A stretch of DNA of 14,111 bases from positions 1 to 14,111 of the forward strand of contig DETL01000009.1 in the NCBI GenBank assembly GCA_002361625.1. The letters run 5' to 3'. Below, piece after piece: positions 1 to 7,574 of the stretch. How positions within the stretch are numbered: position 1 is the stretch's first letter; every line of letters begins with the position of its first letter. The stretch is from Bacteroidales bacterium UBA3289 (GTDB taxonomy: Bacteria; Bacteroidota; Bacteroidia; Bacteroidales; UBA932). A program made the position numbers and the translations under genes. The notes under the pieces are model-generated. The model saw only the letters and a program-made list of their open reading frames with translations, did no database searches and was not told where the DNA came from.

Positions 1-30
1 CGACTCACTTTTGAGTCAGCCCCTTTTTTT
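1..30 (+). terminator. Probable intrinsic terminator of an upstream plus-strand gene, left arm cut by the window edge
   Basis: GACTCA (2-7) and TGAGTC (12-17) form a perfect 6-bp stem with a CTTT loop. They are followed by AGCCCC (18-23) and then seven T residues (24-30). The six bases between the stem and the T-run suggest that the stem continues beyond the left edge, with GCCCC pairing to a GGGGC-type arm outside the window. That is an inference. If correct, this ends a rightward gene lying left of the window, and the gph operon converges on it. Confidence 0.5.
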
Positions 31-90
31 CGGGCAGACGGCCCTTGATTTGCCCGATTATTCGGAAATCTGCCCGGAATTCGGGCAAAT
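31..90. repeat. Cluster of interleaved inverted repeats (TGCCCG / CGGGCA) downstream of gph
   Basis: Four copies of one hexamer, in both orientations, lie at 31-36 and 82-87 (CGGGCA) and at 51-56 and 71-76 (TGCCCG). Longer perfect pairs exist: CGGGCAGA 31-38 with TCTGCCCG 69-76 (8 bp), and ATTTGCCCGA 48-57 with TCGGGCAAAT 81-90 (10 bp). These two pairings cross each other. Alternatively two simple hairpins can form, 31-36/51-56 and 71-76/82-87. No T-run follows on the minus strand, so this is not a standard terminator for gph. It may act in 3'-end formation or be a dispersed extragenic repeat; neither can be tested here. Confidence 0.6.
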
Positions 91-109
91 AAGCCTATTT
101 TAGCCCGAT

Positions 110-760
110 TTATCCGAGCAAAAGGGCGGCCAGCTCTTCCACGGAGGCGACGGCAGGGTATTCCGGCGTCGCGGTCATCGGGCGGTAGCCCCAGGTGACG
201 GCGATGCTGTGGATGCTGCCGTTCCGGGCGGTGAGCATGTCGGTGGAGGAATCGCCGACGAGGATGGCGCCGGCGGGGGAGGCATCGGCCTTCCGAAGCA
301 CTTCGCCCACGATCTCGGGATCGGGTTTGAGCGGGTAGCCCGGGCGGTTGCCCAGGATGGCGACGAAGGGAATGCCGGGGAAGAATTCCGCGATGAGCCG
401 CTCCGTCCCTTCCTGGAACTTGTTGGAGGCGACGGCGATCCGGGAGCCGCTTTCGTGGAGCCGGGACAGCAGTTCCGGAATGCCCGGATAGGGGTGGGTG
501 TGTACGTCGATATGCTCCGTATAGTAGGCCTTGAAATCGGCTAAGCAGCTGTCGATGAATGCTTCATCGGCCCGGAACGCTTCCGGCAGGGCGACGGTGA
601 CGAGATTCCGCACCCCGTGCCCGACCATCTTCCGGTACTCATCCGTGGAATGCAGGGGGAGCCCCCGTTTGCGGAGCGCGGCGTTCACGGCCTCCGCGAG
701 GTCTTCCAGCGTATCCAGCAGGGTCCCGTCCAGGTCGAAGAGGATGACTTTGTATTTCAT
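110..760 (-). CDS. gph: HAD-family phosphatase, phosphoglycolate phosphatase-like
   Basis: A 216-residue HAD hydrolase with all four motifs. Motif I is DLDGT near residue 9, with Asp9 the expected nucleophile and Asp11 the acid/base. Motif II is VASNK, motif III is the Lys in YPLKPDP, and motif IV is GDSSTDM with the metal-binding Asp pair. A helical cap domain of the type 1 (Gph/PGMB) kind lies between motifs I and II, at about residues 15-80. Length and layout fit phosphoglycolate phosphatase, but this group also includes pyrophosphatases and sugar-phosphate phosphatases, so the substrate is not certain. The ATG overlaps the stop of the upstream glycosyltransferase by 4 bp (ATGA, 757-760), implying translational coupling. 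It is the last gene of the leftward operon. Confidence 0.85.
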   Translation of the reverse strand: MKYKVILFDLDGTLLDTLEDLAEAVNAALRKRGLPLHSTDEYRKMVGHGVRNLVTVALPEAFRADEAFIDSCLADFKAYYTEHIDVHTHPYPGIPELLSRLHESGSRIAVASNKFQEGTERLIAEFFPGIPFVAILGNRPGYPLKPDPEIVGEVLRKADASPAGAILVGDSSTDMLTARNGSIHSIAVTWGYRPMTATPEYPAVASVEELAALLLG

Positions 761-1779
761 TTTCCGAAGATTCCTTTGGGAACGATCCAGCCGTCATACC
801 AGCCGTGGACCGTGGCGTCTTTCTGCATGGCCACTTCTTCCGCGGTGGGCTTGCGGCGGAGTTTCCGGTATTCGCCATGGGCCTGGACGACCGCCTTGTA
901 GGCGTTGTACCGTTTCGTAACGAGGTAGGTGAGGGCGGCCGCTCCGTCCAGGAGCATCCGCATGAAAATGCGCCGCCGGGCTTTGCCCAGGGAGCCGTCC
1001 ACGCTGTATCCTTGCGCCCGGAAAGTCCTGGCGAGGTTGTTTTCCAGCAGCAGGAGGTTGTTCCGGTAATTGAGCCGGAGCTTGACAGGGGACTCGTTCG
1101 GGAGGGTTCCGCCGCCGATGTGATAGACCGATGACTCGGGAACGACGGCGACCGTATATCCGGCGAGTTGCATCCGCCAGCACAGGTCGATTTCCTCCAT
1201 GTGCGCGAAGAACCGGTCGTCCAGGCCGCCGAGTTTCTTCCAGAGTTTGCTCCGTACCAGGAGGCAGGCCCCGCTTACCCAGAAGACATTCTCCGGCGTA
1301 TCGTATTGGCCTTCATCTTTTTCCACTTTTTGGAGGATGCGGCCCCGGCAGAAAGGATACCCGTAGCGGTCCAGCAGGCCACCGGCCGCACCGGCATACT
1401 CGAACCGGTCCCGCTGATGATAGGAGAGGAGCTTGGGGCCGCAGGCGCCGCAGTGCGGATGGGTGTCCATCCAGTCGGTCAGGGGCTTCAGCCAGCCTTC
1501 CGGAACCTCGATGTCGGAGTTGAGGAGGACATAGTAATCGGCCTCCACCTGAGCCAGGGCGCGGTTATACCCGCCCGTGAAACCGTAATTCCGGTCCAGG
1601 GAAATCCGGCGCACCGCCGGGAATTCGGCGGCGAGCATTTCCAGGGAACCGTCGGTGGAAGCATTGTCCGCGACGATGACCTCCGCATCCATCCCTTCTG
1701 TGGAGGCGATGAGCCCCGGCAGGAATTTCCGAAGATAATCCCGGGTATTCCAGTTCAGTATGACGACGGCGGTCTTCAC
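757..1779 (-). CDS. Family 2 glycosyltransferase (rhamnosyltransferase-like)
   Basis: A 340-residue GT-A fold glycosyltransferase. It begins with the typical strand VVILNWNTRDYL, followed by VADNASTDGS near residue 37, where an Asp binds the nucleotide-sugar. LLNSDIEV near residue 85 carries the DxD-like metal site. ACLLVRS and HMEEIDLCWR near residues 170-200 are the acceptor-side region with the likely catalytic acidic residues. The family transfers sugars to cell-envelope or O-antigen type glycans at the cytoplasmic face; donor and acceptor cannot be told. The C-terminal part (about 240-340) is basic and may sit on the membrane. The start codon is GTG (1777-1779), placed directly after the slyD stop with no gap; no ATG gives a better N-terminus. 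The end overlaps gph by 4 bp. No other glycan genes are adjacent, so it looks like an isolated glycosyltransferase in a housekeeping operon. Confidence 0.88.
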   Translation of the reverse strand: MKTAVVILNWNTRDYLRKFLPGLIASTEGMDAEVIVADNASTDGSLEMLAAEFPAVRRISLDRNYGFTGGYNRALAQVEADYYVLLNSDIEVPEGWLKPLTDWMDTHPHCGACGPKLLSYHQRDRFEYAGAAGGLLDRYGYPFCRGRILQKVEKDEGQYDTPENVFWVSGACLLVRSKLWKKLGGLDDRFFAHMEEIDLCWRMQLAGYTVAVVPESSVYHIGGGTLPNESPVKLRLNYRNNLLLLENNLARTFRAQGYSVDGSLGKARRRIFMRMLLDGAAALTYLVTKRYNAYKAVVQAHGEYRKLRRKPTAEEVAMQKDATVHGWYDGWIVPKGIFGK

Positions 1780-2424
1780 CTATTCTTCCTCGTGACAGTG
1801 CCCGTGTCCGCAGCATTCGCCTTCGCTGTGTTCGTGGCAATGGCCTTCGCCGTGCCCGCAGCATTCCCCGTCACCGTGGTCATGATGGTGGTGGCAGTGG
1901 CCTTTCCCCTTGCCGTGGCAGCAGTGGTGCTCCTCCGGCGGGAGGAATTCCCCGTGCAGGCCTTCGGTGAGTTCTTTCTCGGTCGCTTCCCGGACGGTAA
2001 TGACTTTCCCGCTGAAATCCAAGACTTTGCCAGCCATCGGATGATTGAAGTCCATCAGGACGCCGTCCTCTTTCACCTCGGTGACCGTGGCATTGACCAC
2101 GGAGCCGTCGGCGCCCACCATGGGCAGGATCCGGCCCACCTGCATCAGGTCTTCGCGGACTTCACCCTGGATGGTAAAGGCACTTTTGGGAAGGTGGATG
2201 AGCTTCTGGTCCTCGTACGGTCCGTAACCGTCCTCGGGCTGGAGCGTGAAGGCGAATGCATCGCCCTCCTGGAGTCCTTCCAGCGCGGCCTCGAAGGCCG
2301 GGATAAGCATATGCATGCCCTGGATGTAGTCCAGGGGCGCTTCTTCCGTGGCCCGGTCCACGATATTCCCTTCTACAGTGAGGTCGTAGGTCACGGCCAC
2401 GACTTTGTTCTTCTCGATTTTCAT
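1780..2424 (-). CDS. slyD: SlyD-like FKBP-type peptidyl-prolyl isomerase with His/Cys-rich metal-binding tail
   Basis: A 214-residue protein, expected to be a cytoplasmic prolyl cis-trans isomerase and chaperone. The FKBP core is split as in SlyD. The first half (about 1-70) contains VTYDLTVEGNIVD and the GYGPYEDQ motif. An insert-in-flap chaperone domain lies at about 75-128. The core then resumes at MDFNHPMAGKVLDF. The last 50 or so residues hold about 16 His and 9 Cys, including two copies of GECCGHG; in E. coli SlyD such a tail binds Ni and other metals. The start at 2424 is chosen because MKIEKNKVVAVTYDL matches the family N-terminus and because it gives a 4-bp ATGA overlap with tldE. 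An ORF open to 2517 adds 31 unlike, Arg-rich residues and is not believed. Confidence 0.9.
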   Translation of the reverse strand: MKIEKNKVVAVTYDLTVEGNIVDRATEEAPLDYIQGMHMLIPAFEAALEGLQEGDAFAFTLQPEDGYGPYEDQKLIHLPKSAFTIQGEVREDLMQVGRILPMVGADGSVVNATVTEVKEDGVLMDFNHPMAGKVLDFSGKVITVREATEKELTEGLHGEFLPPEEHHCCHGKGKGHCHHHHDHGDGECCGHGEGHCHEHSEGECCGHGHCHEEE

Positions 2425-3767
2425 CCGTTGCAGTCTATGTTTTGGAACGCTAAGGTCGGTATTAATTTGGACAAACACAAACGGGCGTCGTCGGCGACGT
2501 CGGTCAGGTTGTTCCACAGGTCGATGAAATTGCCCGTCACGAGCATCTCCCGGACCGGGTGGGTGATGACGCCGTCTTCAAAGGCAAAGCCTTCGATCCC
2601 GTAGGAGAAATCACCCGTGGAGGTGTTGGAGTTGCCTCCGTTGAAACCGGTGATCAGGATCCCATTCCCCACTTTGCGGAGGACGTCATCCCGGGTCTTG
2701 CAGCCTCCGTAGGGCAGGACCACGGGCCGGGTCGCATCCTCGATGGTGGGCTCCAGACCGGTCTTATGGGAGATATAGGTGTTGATGAAATAGCGGGTCG
2801 GGACGCCCTGGTCGATGATGGGGAATTCCCGCGTGGCGACTCCTTCGCTGTCATACAGCCGGGATCCGGACTCGCCCTTGTTCCACGGACGGTCCATGAC
2901 GGTCAGGTGCGGGGAGAAGACCCGCTGTCCGGCCTTGTCCACCAGGAAAGAGTTCTTCTGCTGGATGGCGAATCCGCCGAGGGCGTTCAGCACCGGCGTC
3001 AGGAACTTGGATGCGCATTCGCTGTCCACGACGATGTTGCACTTCCCGCCGGGATGGTCCATCGGCCCGATCTGCGCCGCAGCGCGCTGGACGGCTTTTT
3101 CGCAACAGGTCTTGAGGGAGGGGAGGATGGCCTCCAGGCGGGGTGTCGCATCCCACCAGTAGCTCGCATAGCGATTCCCTTCTCCGTCTTCCACCGTCAC
3201 TTCATAGCCGATCTCGAAAGAAGTCTCGGTATGTCGGGCAAAGAGCCCGTTCGAGTCCATGACGACGCTGTCGAAGATGCTGTCCGAGTACTCTCCCTCC
3301 TCGGAGAGGATGCGGAATCCCTTTTCCAGTTCCGCCTTCCGGTCCCAAACGGATGTGCCCAGGGCAAGCGCCCGACGCTGGTCGGAGGTAAGTGTCTCAT
3401 AGGCATTGTCATACAAGTCCAGCTCCCGGCCGTTTTCGGCATTCTTGACCAGTCTTTCCGGATCGGGAAGGTCCCGGGCTTCGTCCGGTTCCAGGGACCG
3501 CACCGTATCGATGGCCCCGAGGATGAACTGCCGCAGTCCTTCCTCCTCCAGCCGGTTGGAGGAGAAGCTGCCGAACCGGCCGTCCACCCACAGGGACACC
3601 TGCAGGCTCCGGTCCAGGGCGTGGGAAACCTTGTCCAGTTCCCCGTTCAGGATCCCGAAGAGCTCCATCAGGCTCTTATTCAAGGTGATGCGGGCCTTCT
3701 GCGCGCCGTTTTCCAGCGCAAATTCCAGGGTTTCGCGCGCGAGCGCGATTTCTTTTTCACTGAGCAT
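2421..3767 (-). CDS. pmbA: TldE/PmbA, non-catalytic partner of the TldD metalloprotease
   Basis: A 448-residue member of the TldD/PmbA (U62) family. It has the family's C-terminal half, with GGFAIQQKNSFLVDKAGQRV, DSEGVATRE, TRYFINTY and a glycine-rich GITGFNGG-like segment, and it ends near IPTLAFQNIDCNG. It lacks the HExxxH zinc motif, as expected for TldE/PmbA, which forms a heterodimer with TldD. In E. coli the TldD/E complex degrades unfolded peptides, matures microcin B17 and acts on the CcdA antitoxin. The gene starts 3 bp after tldD. The end of tldD supplies an AGGAGG sequence about 10 nt upstream of the ATG, although those bases also encode the TldD C-terminus. The 3' end overlaps slyD by 4 bp. 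Confidence 0.92.
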   Translation of the reverse strand: MLSEKEIALARETLEFALENGAQKARITLNKSLMELFGILNGELDKVSHALDRSLQVSLWVDGRFGSFSSNRLEEEGLRQFILGAIDTVRSLEPDEARDLPDPERLVKNAENGRELDLYDNAYETLTSDQRRALALGTSVWDRKAELEKGFRILSEEGEYSDSIFDSVVMDSNGLFARHTETSFEIGYEVTVEDGEGNRYASYWWDATPRLEAILPSLKTCCEKAVQRAAAQIGPMDHPGGKCNIVVDSECASKFLTPVLNALGGFAIQQKNSFLVDKAGQRVFSPHLTVMDRPWNKGESGSRLYDSEGVATREFPIIDQGVPTRYFINTYISHKTGLEPTIEDATRPVVLPYGGCKTRDDVLRKVGNGILITGFNGGNSNTSTGDFSYGIEGFAFEDGVITHPVREMLVTGNFIDLWNNLTDVADDARLCLSKLIPTLAFQNIDCNG

Positions 3768-3770
3768 GTC

Positions 3771-5237
3771 CTATTCTCCTCCTACCGTCAGGTTCTTGAT
3801 AAGCACCGTTGGAATGCCGCAGGAGACGGGAACGCTCTGCTCCTTCCCGCAGGTCCAGGTGCCGGGGTCGATGGCGAGGTCGTTGCCCACCGCCAGTACG
3901 TCGCGGAGGGCCTCCGGCCCGTTGCCGATGATGTTGATATCCTTCACCGGGGCCGTCAGACGGCCGTTTTCGATGAGGAAGCCGCTCTTGACGAAGAAGG
4001 TGAAGTCGCCTTCGCCGATCTTGACCTGGCCGTTGGAGAACTCATCGACATAGATCCCTTGGGGGACGGAGGCGATGATGTCCGCCGGGGCGGCGTCCCC
4101 GCTTTCCATGTAGGTGGCCCGCATCCGGGGAATCGGTGCGTAGCGGAAAGATTCGCGGCGGCCGTTGCCGGTGGGGGAGACGCCATAGTGGCGGGCGCTG
4201 ATGCGGTCGTGCAGGTAGGAGGTCAGGATGCCGTCCTCCACCATGTAGGTCTTTTGTCCGGGCACGCCCTCGTCGTCGAAATTGAGCGCGCCGCGGTTCC
4301 CCTTGAGCGTGCCGTCATCGATGATCTGGATGCCCTTGGGACATACCTGCTGCCCCATCTTGTCCGAGAAAATAGAGGTTCCCTTGCGGTTGAAATCGGC
4401 TTCGAAGGCATGGCCCATGGCCTCGTGCAGGAGGATGCCGGACGCCCCGGCGCCCATCACCACGGGCATCTGTCCGCCCTTGGGACGGCGGGCGTCGAAC
4501 CTTTCGTCGATCCCCTTGACGGCCTGGGCGGCCATCTCTTCCACCACCTGGTCCGAAAGCATCTCCACGCCGGCGCGGAAGCTCCGGGAAACCGTCTTGT
4601 TTTCCACTTTCCCACCTTGCTGGAAGATGACCGTGGCGGAGAAGGCGCCCATCGGCCTGGTTTCGTACTTGCATTCCTTGAGGGAATTGTACATCAGGAT
4701 GTCCGTGACCTGCCAGGAGATGACGCCGATGACCTTGACGACGCGGGTGTCCCGCGCACGGATCTCGCTTTCCAGCTTCTGCAAGTACGGAATGAGGACG
4801 GAGGATTCCGTCGTGCGCCAGTGGATGCTGACCGGATAGCGGTCGGCGGCGGGATTGGGCGCGCCGCGGAAACGGCGGCCGACGAGGCGGGAGCCGTTGG
4901 CTGTGGCCGGGACGCTGTGCTCATAGAAGGCGGAAGTGCCGTCGGCAATGGCGGAGGCGGCCCGTGCGCAGGCCATCATGTCCTCCCGGGCCGTGCTCTC
5001 GGAGTAGGCATAGCCGGTCTTTTCGCCGTTGAGAACGCGGACTCCTACGCCGAAGTCGATATGCCGGCCACCGGATGTGACGGCGCCGTCCCGGAGGACG
5101 AGGTTTCCGTAGGTCGTGTTTTCAAAATACAGGTCCGCGTAGTCCCCGCCCTGGCGGAGTGCCTCGGCGATGAGGGCGTCCATGCGGGGAATATCGACCT
5201 GGAAGATATCCAGATAGTGTTGTTCAGGGTGAATCAT
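3771..5237 (-). CDS. tldD: TldD zinc metalloprotease, catalytic subunit
   Basis: A 488-residue U62-family protease. The zinc-binding helix GILLHEAMGHAFEAD carries HExxxH with His271, Glu272 and His276. A Cys near residue 463 in GTWTCGKEQSVPVSCG fits the third metal ligand seen in E. coli TldD. The N-terminal domain has the usual VRVLNGEKTGYAYSE region, and the C-terminus ends in the usual VGGE. Length is normal and no key residue is missing. It is expected to act in the cytoplasm as a heterodimer with the adjacent TldE, threading and cutting unfolded peptides. The ATG (5235-5237) lies inside the upstream kinase gene, overlapping it by 14 bp, so the two are probably translationally coupled. 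Confidence 0.95.
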   Translation of the reverse strand: MIHPEQHYLDIFQVDIPRMDALIAEALRQGGDYADLYFENTTYGNLVLRDGAVTSGGRHIDFGVGVRVLNGEKTGYAYSESTAREDMMACARAASAIADGTSAFYEHSVPATANGSRLVGRRFRGAPNPAADRYPVSIHWRTTESSVLIPYLQKLESEIRARDTRVVKVIGVISWQVTDILMYNSLKECKYETRPMGAFSATVIFQQGGKVENKTVSRSFRAGVEMLSDQVVEEMAAQAVKGIDERFDARRPKGGQMPVVMGAGASGILLHEAMGHAFEADFNRKGTSIFSDKMGQQVCPKGIQIIDDGTLKGNRGALNFDDEGVPGQKTYMVEDGILTSYLHDRISARHYGVSPTGNGRRESFRYAPIPRMRATYMESGDAAPADIIASVPQGIYVDEFSNGQVKIGEGDFTFFVKSGFLIENGRLTAPVKDINIIGNGPEALRDVLAVGNDLAIDPGTWTCGKEQSVPVSCGIPTVLIKNLTVGGE

Positions 5238-5799
5238 GCGTGTTTTTAATCTGTTCGTAAAGCGCCCGGTTCCGGACGGTCGTGCTGCGGCGGCTGCCTT
5301 CCGCCACGACTTGGAAGGTGGATTCGGTATTATCCACCAGGATCCATTTGTCGCAGGCGGGTGCGTAGTCCTGGAAAAAGTATTGGAGCCCCGTATAGTA
5401 TCGCCGTCGGATCACCTCCACCGGAACGTCGTGCCCGCCGGCCCCCACCCGCGCGGCCACCCGCCGGATGGCGTGTTCGGGGGAGGCGAGCCACAGGTAC
5501 ACCACGGTCACGAAGTACCCCTGGTCCTGGGCCCTTTGGACCATCTTGAGGAGCGAACGGGTGGCCAGCGTGGTCTCGATGCAGAAGTCCTCCCGCCGGG
5601 CGAACAGGTATTGGGTCTTCTCGAGCATGTACCGGCTCGCCTTGATGTAGGCCGTTTCGGGATGGAAAGGCGCAAGGCTCTTCGCGAACTCGTCGGAGTT
5701 CACGAACTCGCTGCAATCAAGAAGTTCCGGGAGGATCGTGTACGAAGCCGTCGTCTTCCCGGAACCGTTACAGCCGGATATGATGTACATCCGGGGCAA
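5224..5799 (-). CDS. Zeta-toxin-like P-loop kinase, stand-alone
   Basis: A 191-residue P-loop kinase. Walker A is GCNGSGKT (residues 9-16). NSDEFAK follows near residue 34, where the Asp is in the place of the catalytic Asp of zeta/PezT kinases. FCIETTL near 72 and the Arg-rich lid RVAARVGAGGHDVPVEVI near 115-135 also fit the zeta toxin family. Zeta toxins phosphorylate UDP-N-acetylglucosamine-type sugars; many stand-alone relatives have unknown substrates. No small epsilon-like antitoxin ORF is adjacent. The start is uncertain. TTG at 5799 gives MPRMYIISG, which resembles what I recall of family N-termini; ATG at 5790 would remove three residues. It begins 9 bp after the transporter and overlaps tldD by 14 bp. 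The kinase call is firm, toxicity is not. Confidence 0.78.
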   Translation of the reverse strand: MPRMYIISGCNGSGKTTASYTILPELLDCSEFVNSDEFAKSLAPFHPETAYIKASRYMLEKTQYLFARREDFCIETTLATRSLLKMVQRAQDQGYFVTVVYLWLASPEHAIRRVAARVGAGGHDVPVEVIRRRYYTGLQYFFQDYAPACDKWILVDNTESTFQVVAEGSRRSTTVRNRALYEQIKNTHDSP

Positions 5800-5808
5800 T
5801 ATGCGTGC

Positions 5809-7503
5809 TTATTCTGCCGTAGCTGCGTTGATCTTCTTCATCATGGCGAACATGATGACGCCGGCGATGATGCAGAGTGCCATGAGGATGGCCCAGTTGG
5901 CCCAGAGAGGAACCGCATCCCAGAGGAGGCCGGGGATGGAACTGAGATAGTTACCAACGGCCGTGGAAGCGAACCAGAGACCCATCATGAGGCCTTTCAG
6001 GCGCGGCGGGGCCACCTTCGTGACGAAGGAGATGCCCATCGGGCTGAGCAGCAGCTCGGCGAAGGTCAGGATGAGGTACGTGCCCATGAGCCAGGTCGGG
6101 ACGACCGGATCCGGGGAGACGGTGCCGGCGAGTTCGGCCGGGGAGGCCTGTCCGCGGGAAGCGATGATCATCACCAGGTAGCCGATGGCGGCGACGAACA
6201 TGCCGAGACCGATCTTCACCGGAGCGGAAGGCTCGCTGCCATTCGGGTGCTTCGCATCCTTCTTGCCCGCCAGGGCGCTGAAGATGGCCATGGACACCGG
6301 GGTAAGGGCGACGACGAAGAACGGGTTGAACTGCTGGAACAGCTGCGGGAAGATCTCGAGCGGGTTGGGCAGGCCTTTGTAGATGCCGTAGGCGCCGACC
6401 CACAGGGCGGCCGTGACGACGCCGCAGATGATCTTGGACGTGTTCTTCTCGCTCTGGAAGGTGGCGAAGAGGGTATAGACGGAGGCGGCGATCAGGGCGA
6501 GGGCCCAGATGTTGAATCCGATACGGGTCCACCCTTCGGCGAAGCTCTGGGTGTAGTCACGGGCGAACCAGGTCAGCGACTGGCCGTTCTGGTGGAACGC
6601 CATCCAGAAGAAGATGACCACGGCGAACACGAGGATGAGCGCGGTGATGCGGCTCTTCTCCTGCTCCTTGGTGAGTTCCTTGACCGGCGTGGCGCTGGCT
6701 GCGGCCTGCTTGGCGTTGACATCGGCGTGCTTGAACCAGTTGCGGCAGCCGAAGTAGATGGCGATGGAGGCGATCAGGGACAGGCAGGCAACGGCGAATC
6801 CCATGTTGTACGCGCTGGAGAGATGGTCGATATAGTACTGGCTGAAGCCGGCCAGGTCCATCGAGGCGATGGAAGCATCCGGCATCTGGCTGGCGAGGGA
6901 GGTGAGTTTCTCCGTGTTCTCGGGCGTGATGGTCCCGCCCAGGAACTGGTGGGCCAGGGCGGGGATGTCGGCCTTGTAGATGAGGCCGGCCTTGCCCAGG
7001 AACCGGTTGGTGATGGCCGTGGCGGCGGCGGGAGCGAACATCGCGCCGATGTTGATGGCCATATAGAACAGCGAGAAGGCGGAATCACGCTTGGCGGAAT
7101 ACTTCGGGTCGTCGTAGAGATTGCCCACGAGGACCTGGAGGTTACCCTTGAACAGGCCGGTACCGACGGCGATGAGGGCGAGCGCGCCGATCATGAGGGC
7201 GACGCCCAGGCCGTTGGCCGCGGTCGGTATCGAAAGGCAGAGGTAACCGGCGAACATGATGGCGATACCGGTCACGACGCATTTGCCGTAGCCGATCTTG
7301 TCGGCCAGCCAGCCACCGACCACCGGCATGAAATAGACGGCGGCCAGGAAGATGGAATAGACCTGGCTGGCAGCAGCGCCGCCCCAGCCGAACTTGGCCT
7401 GGAGGAAGAGCATGAAGATGGCCAGCATCGTGTAGTAGCCGAACCGTTCTCCGGTGTTGGCCAGTGCCAGCGCATAAAGTCCTTTGTGTTGACCTTTGAA
7501 CAT
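5809..7503 (-). CDS. POT/PTR2-family peptide transporter
   Basis: A 564-residue multi-pass inner-membrane protein of the proton-coupled oligopeptide transporter family, expected to import di- and tripeptides. Family signatures visible are NTGERFGYYTM in helix 1, FSLFYMAINIGAMFAP (the FxxxYxxINxG signature) in helix 5, and FWMAFHQNGQSL in helix 7. It is longer than most bacterial POTs (about 450-500), with extra segments near residues 185-230 and 380-410. The first Glu of the proton-coupling ExxER motif is Asn here (Asn16, with Glu19 and Arg20 kept). It is the first gene of the leftward operon, with a TATATTTG box 40 nt upstream. Placement with tldD/tldE and near pepD suggests a role in peptide nutrition, which is inference. 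Confidence 0.93.
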   Translation of the reverse strand: MFKGQHKGLYALALANTGERFGYYTMLAIFMLFLQAKFGWGGAAASQVYSIFLAAVYFMPVVGGWLADKIGYGKCVVTGIAIMFAGYLCLSIPTAANGLGVALMIGALALIAVGTGLFKGNLQVLVGNLYDDPKYSAKRDSAFSLFYMAINIGAMFAPAAATAITNRFLGKAGLIYKADIPALAHQFLGGTITPENTEKLTSLASQMPDASIASMDLAGFSQYYIDHLSSAYNMGFAVACLSLIASIAIYFGCRNWFKHADVNAKQAAASATPVKELTKEQEKSRITALILVFAVVIFFWMAFHQNGQSLTWFARDYTQSFAEGWTRIGFNIWALALIAASVYTLFATFQSEKNTSKIICGVVTAALWVGAYGIYKGLPNPLEIFPQLFQQFNPFFVVALTPVSMAIFSALAGKKDAKHPNGSEPSAPVKIGLGMFVAAIGYLVMIIASRGQASPAELAGTVSPDPVVPTWLMGTYLILTFAELLLSPMGISFVTKVAPPRLKGLMMGLWFASTAVGNYLSSIPGLLWDAVPLWANWAILMALCIIAGVIMFAMMKKINAATAE

Positions 7504-7543
7504 ATCAGATAGTGTTATTAAAGAATTATCGGGTCAATTGGCA

Positions 7544-7551
7544 CAAATATA
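7544..7551 (-). promoter_or_regulatory. Bacteroidetes -7 box (TATATTTG) for the leftward seven-gene operon
   Basis: Read on the minus strand this is TATATTTG, a match to the Bacteroidetes primary sigma factor consensus TAnnTTTG, about 40 nt before the transporter ATG. No clear TTTG -33 element sits 19-20 bp upstream, only a T-rich stretch. The 7504-7591 gap is strongly AT-rich compared with the genes around it. Confidence 0.6.
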
Positions 7552-7574
7552 ACAATCTTTTTCCATAAAAATGG

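Noticed and set aside
2425..2517. SlyD starting at the upstream ATG at 2517
   Set aside because: The added 31 residues are Arg-rich and out of keeping with the family; the start at 2424 has the ATGA overlap and a typical N-terminus.
1168..2604. Plus-strand frame of 478 codons opposite the glycosyltransferase and slyD
   Set aside because: Antisense to two conserved genes; the valine/alanine run comes from the reverse of the His/Cys-coding tail.
2421..5237. A RiPP or microcin maturation cluster based on TldD/TldE
   Set aside because: No precursor peptide, cyclodehydratase or dedicated exporter is seen. TldD/E is widespread as a general peptide-degrading complex.
2559..5249. Long open frame on the plus strand (896 codons) opposite tldE and tldD
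   Set aside because: It is antisense to two strongly recognised protease genes. GC-rich codon use keeps the opposite strand free of stops, and the translation resembles no known protein.
3771..5799. A complete toxin-antitoxin module
   Set aside because: Only the kinase is present. No small epsilon-like or helix-turn-helix antitoxin ORF is found on either side.
5236..7512. Long open frame on the plus strand (758 codons) opposite the kinase and the transporter
   Set aside because: Antisense shadow of clear genes with family motifs; its translation is Gly/Asp/His-rich low-complexity sequence.
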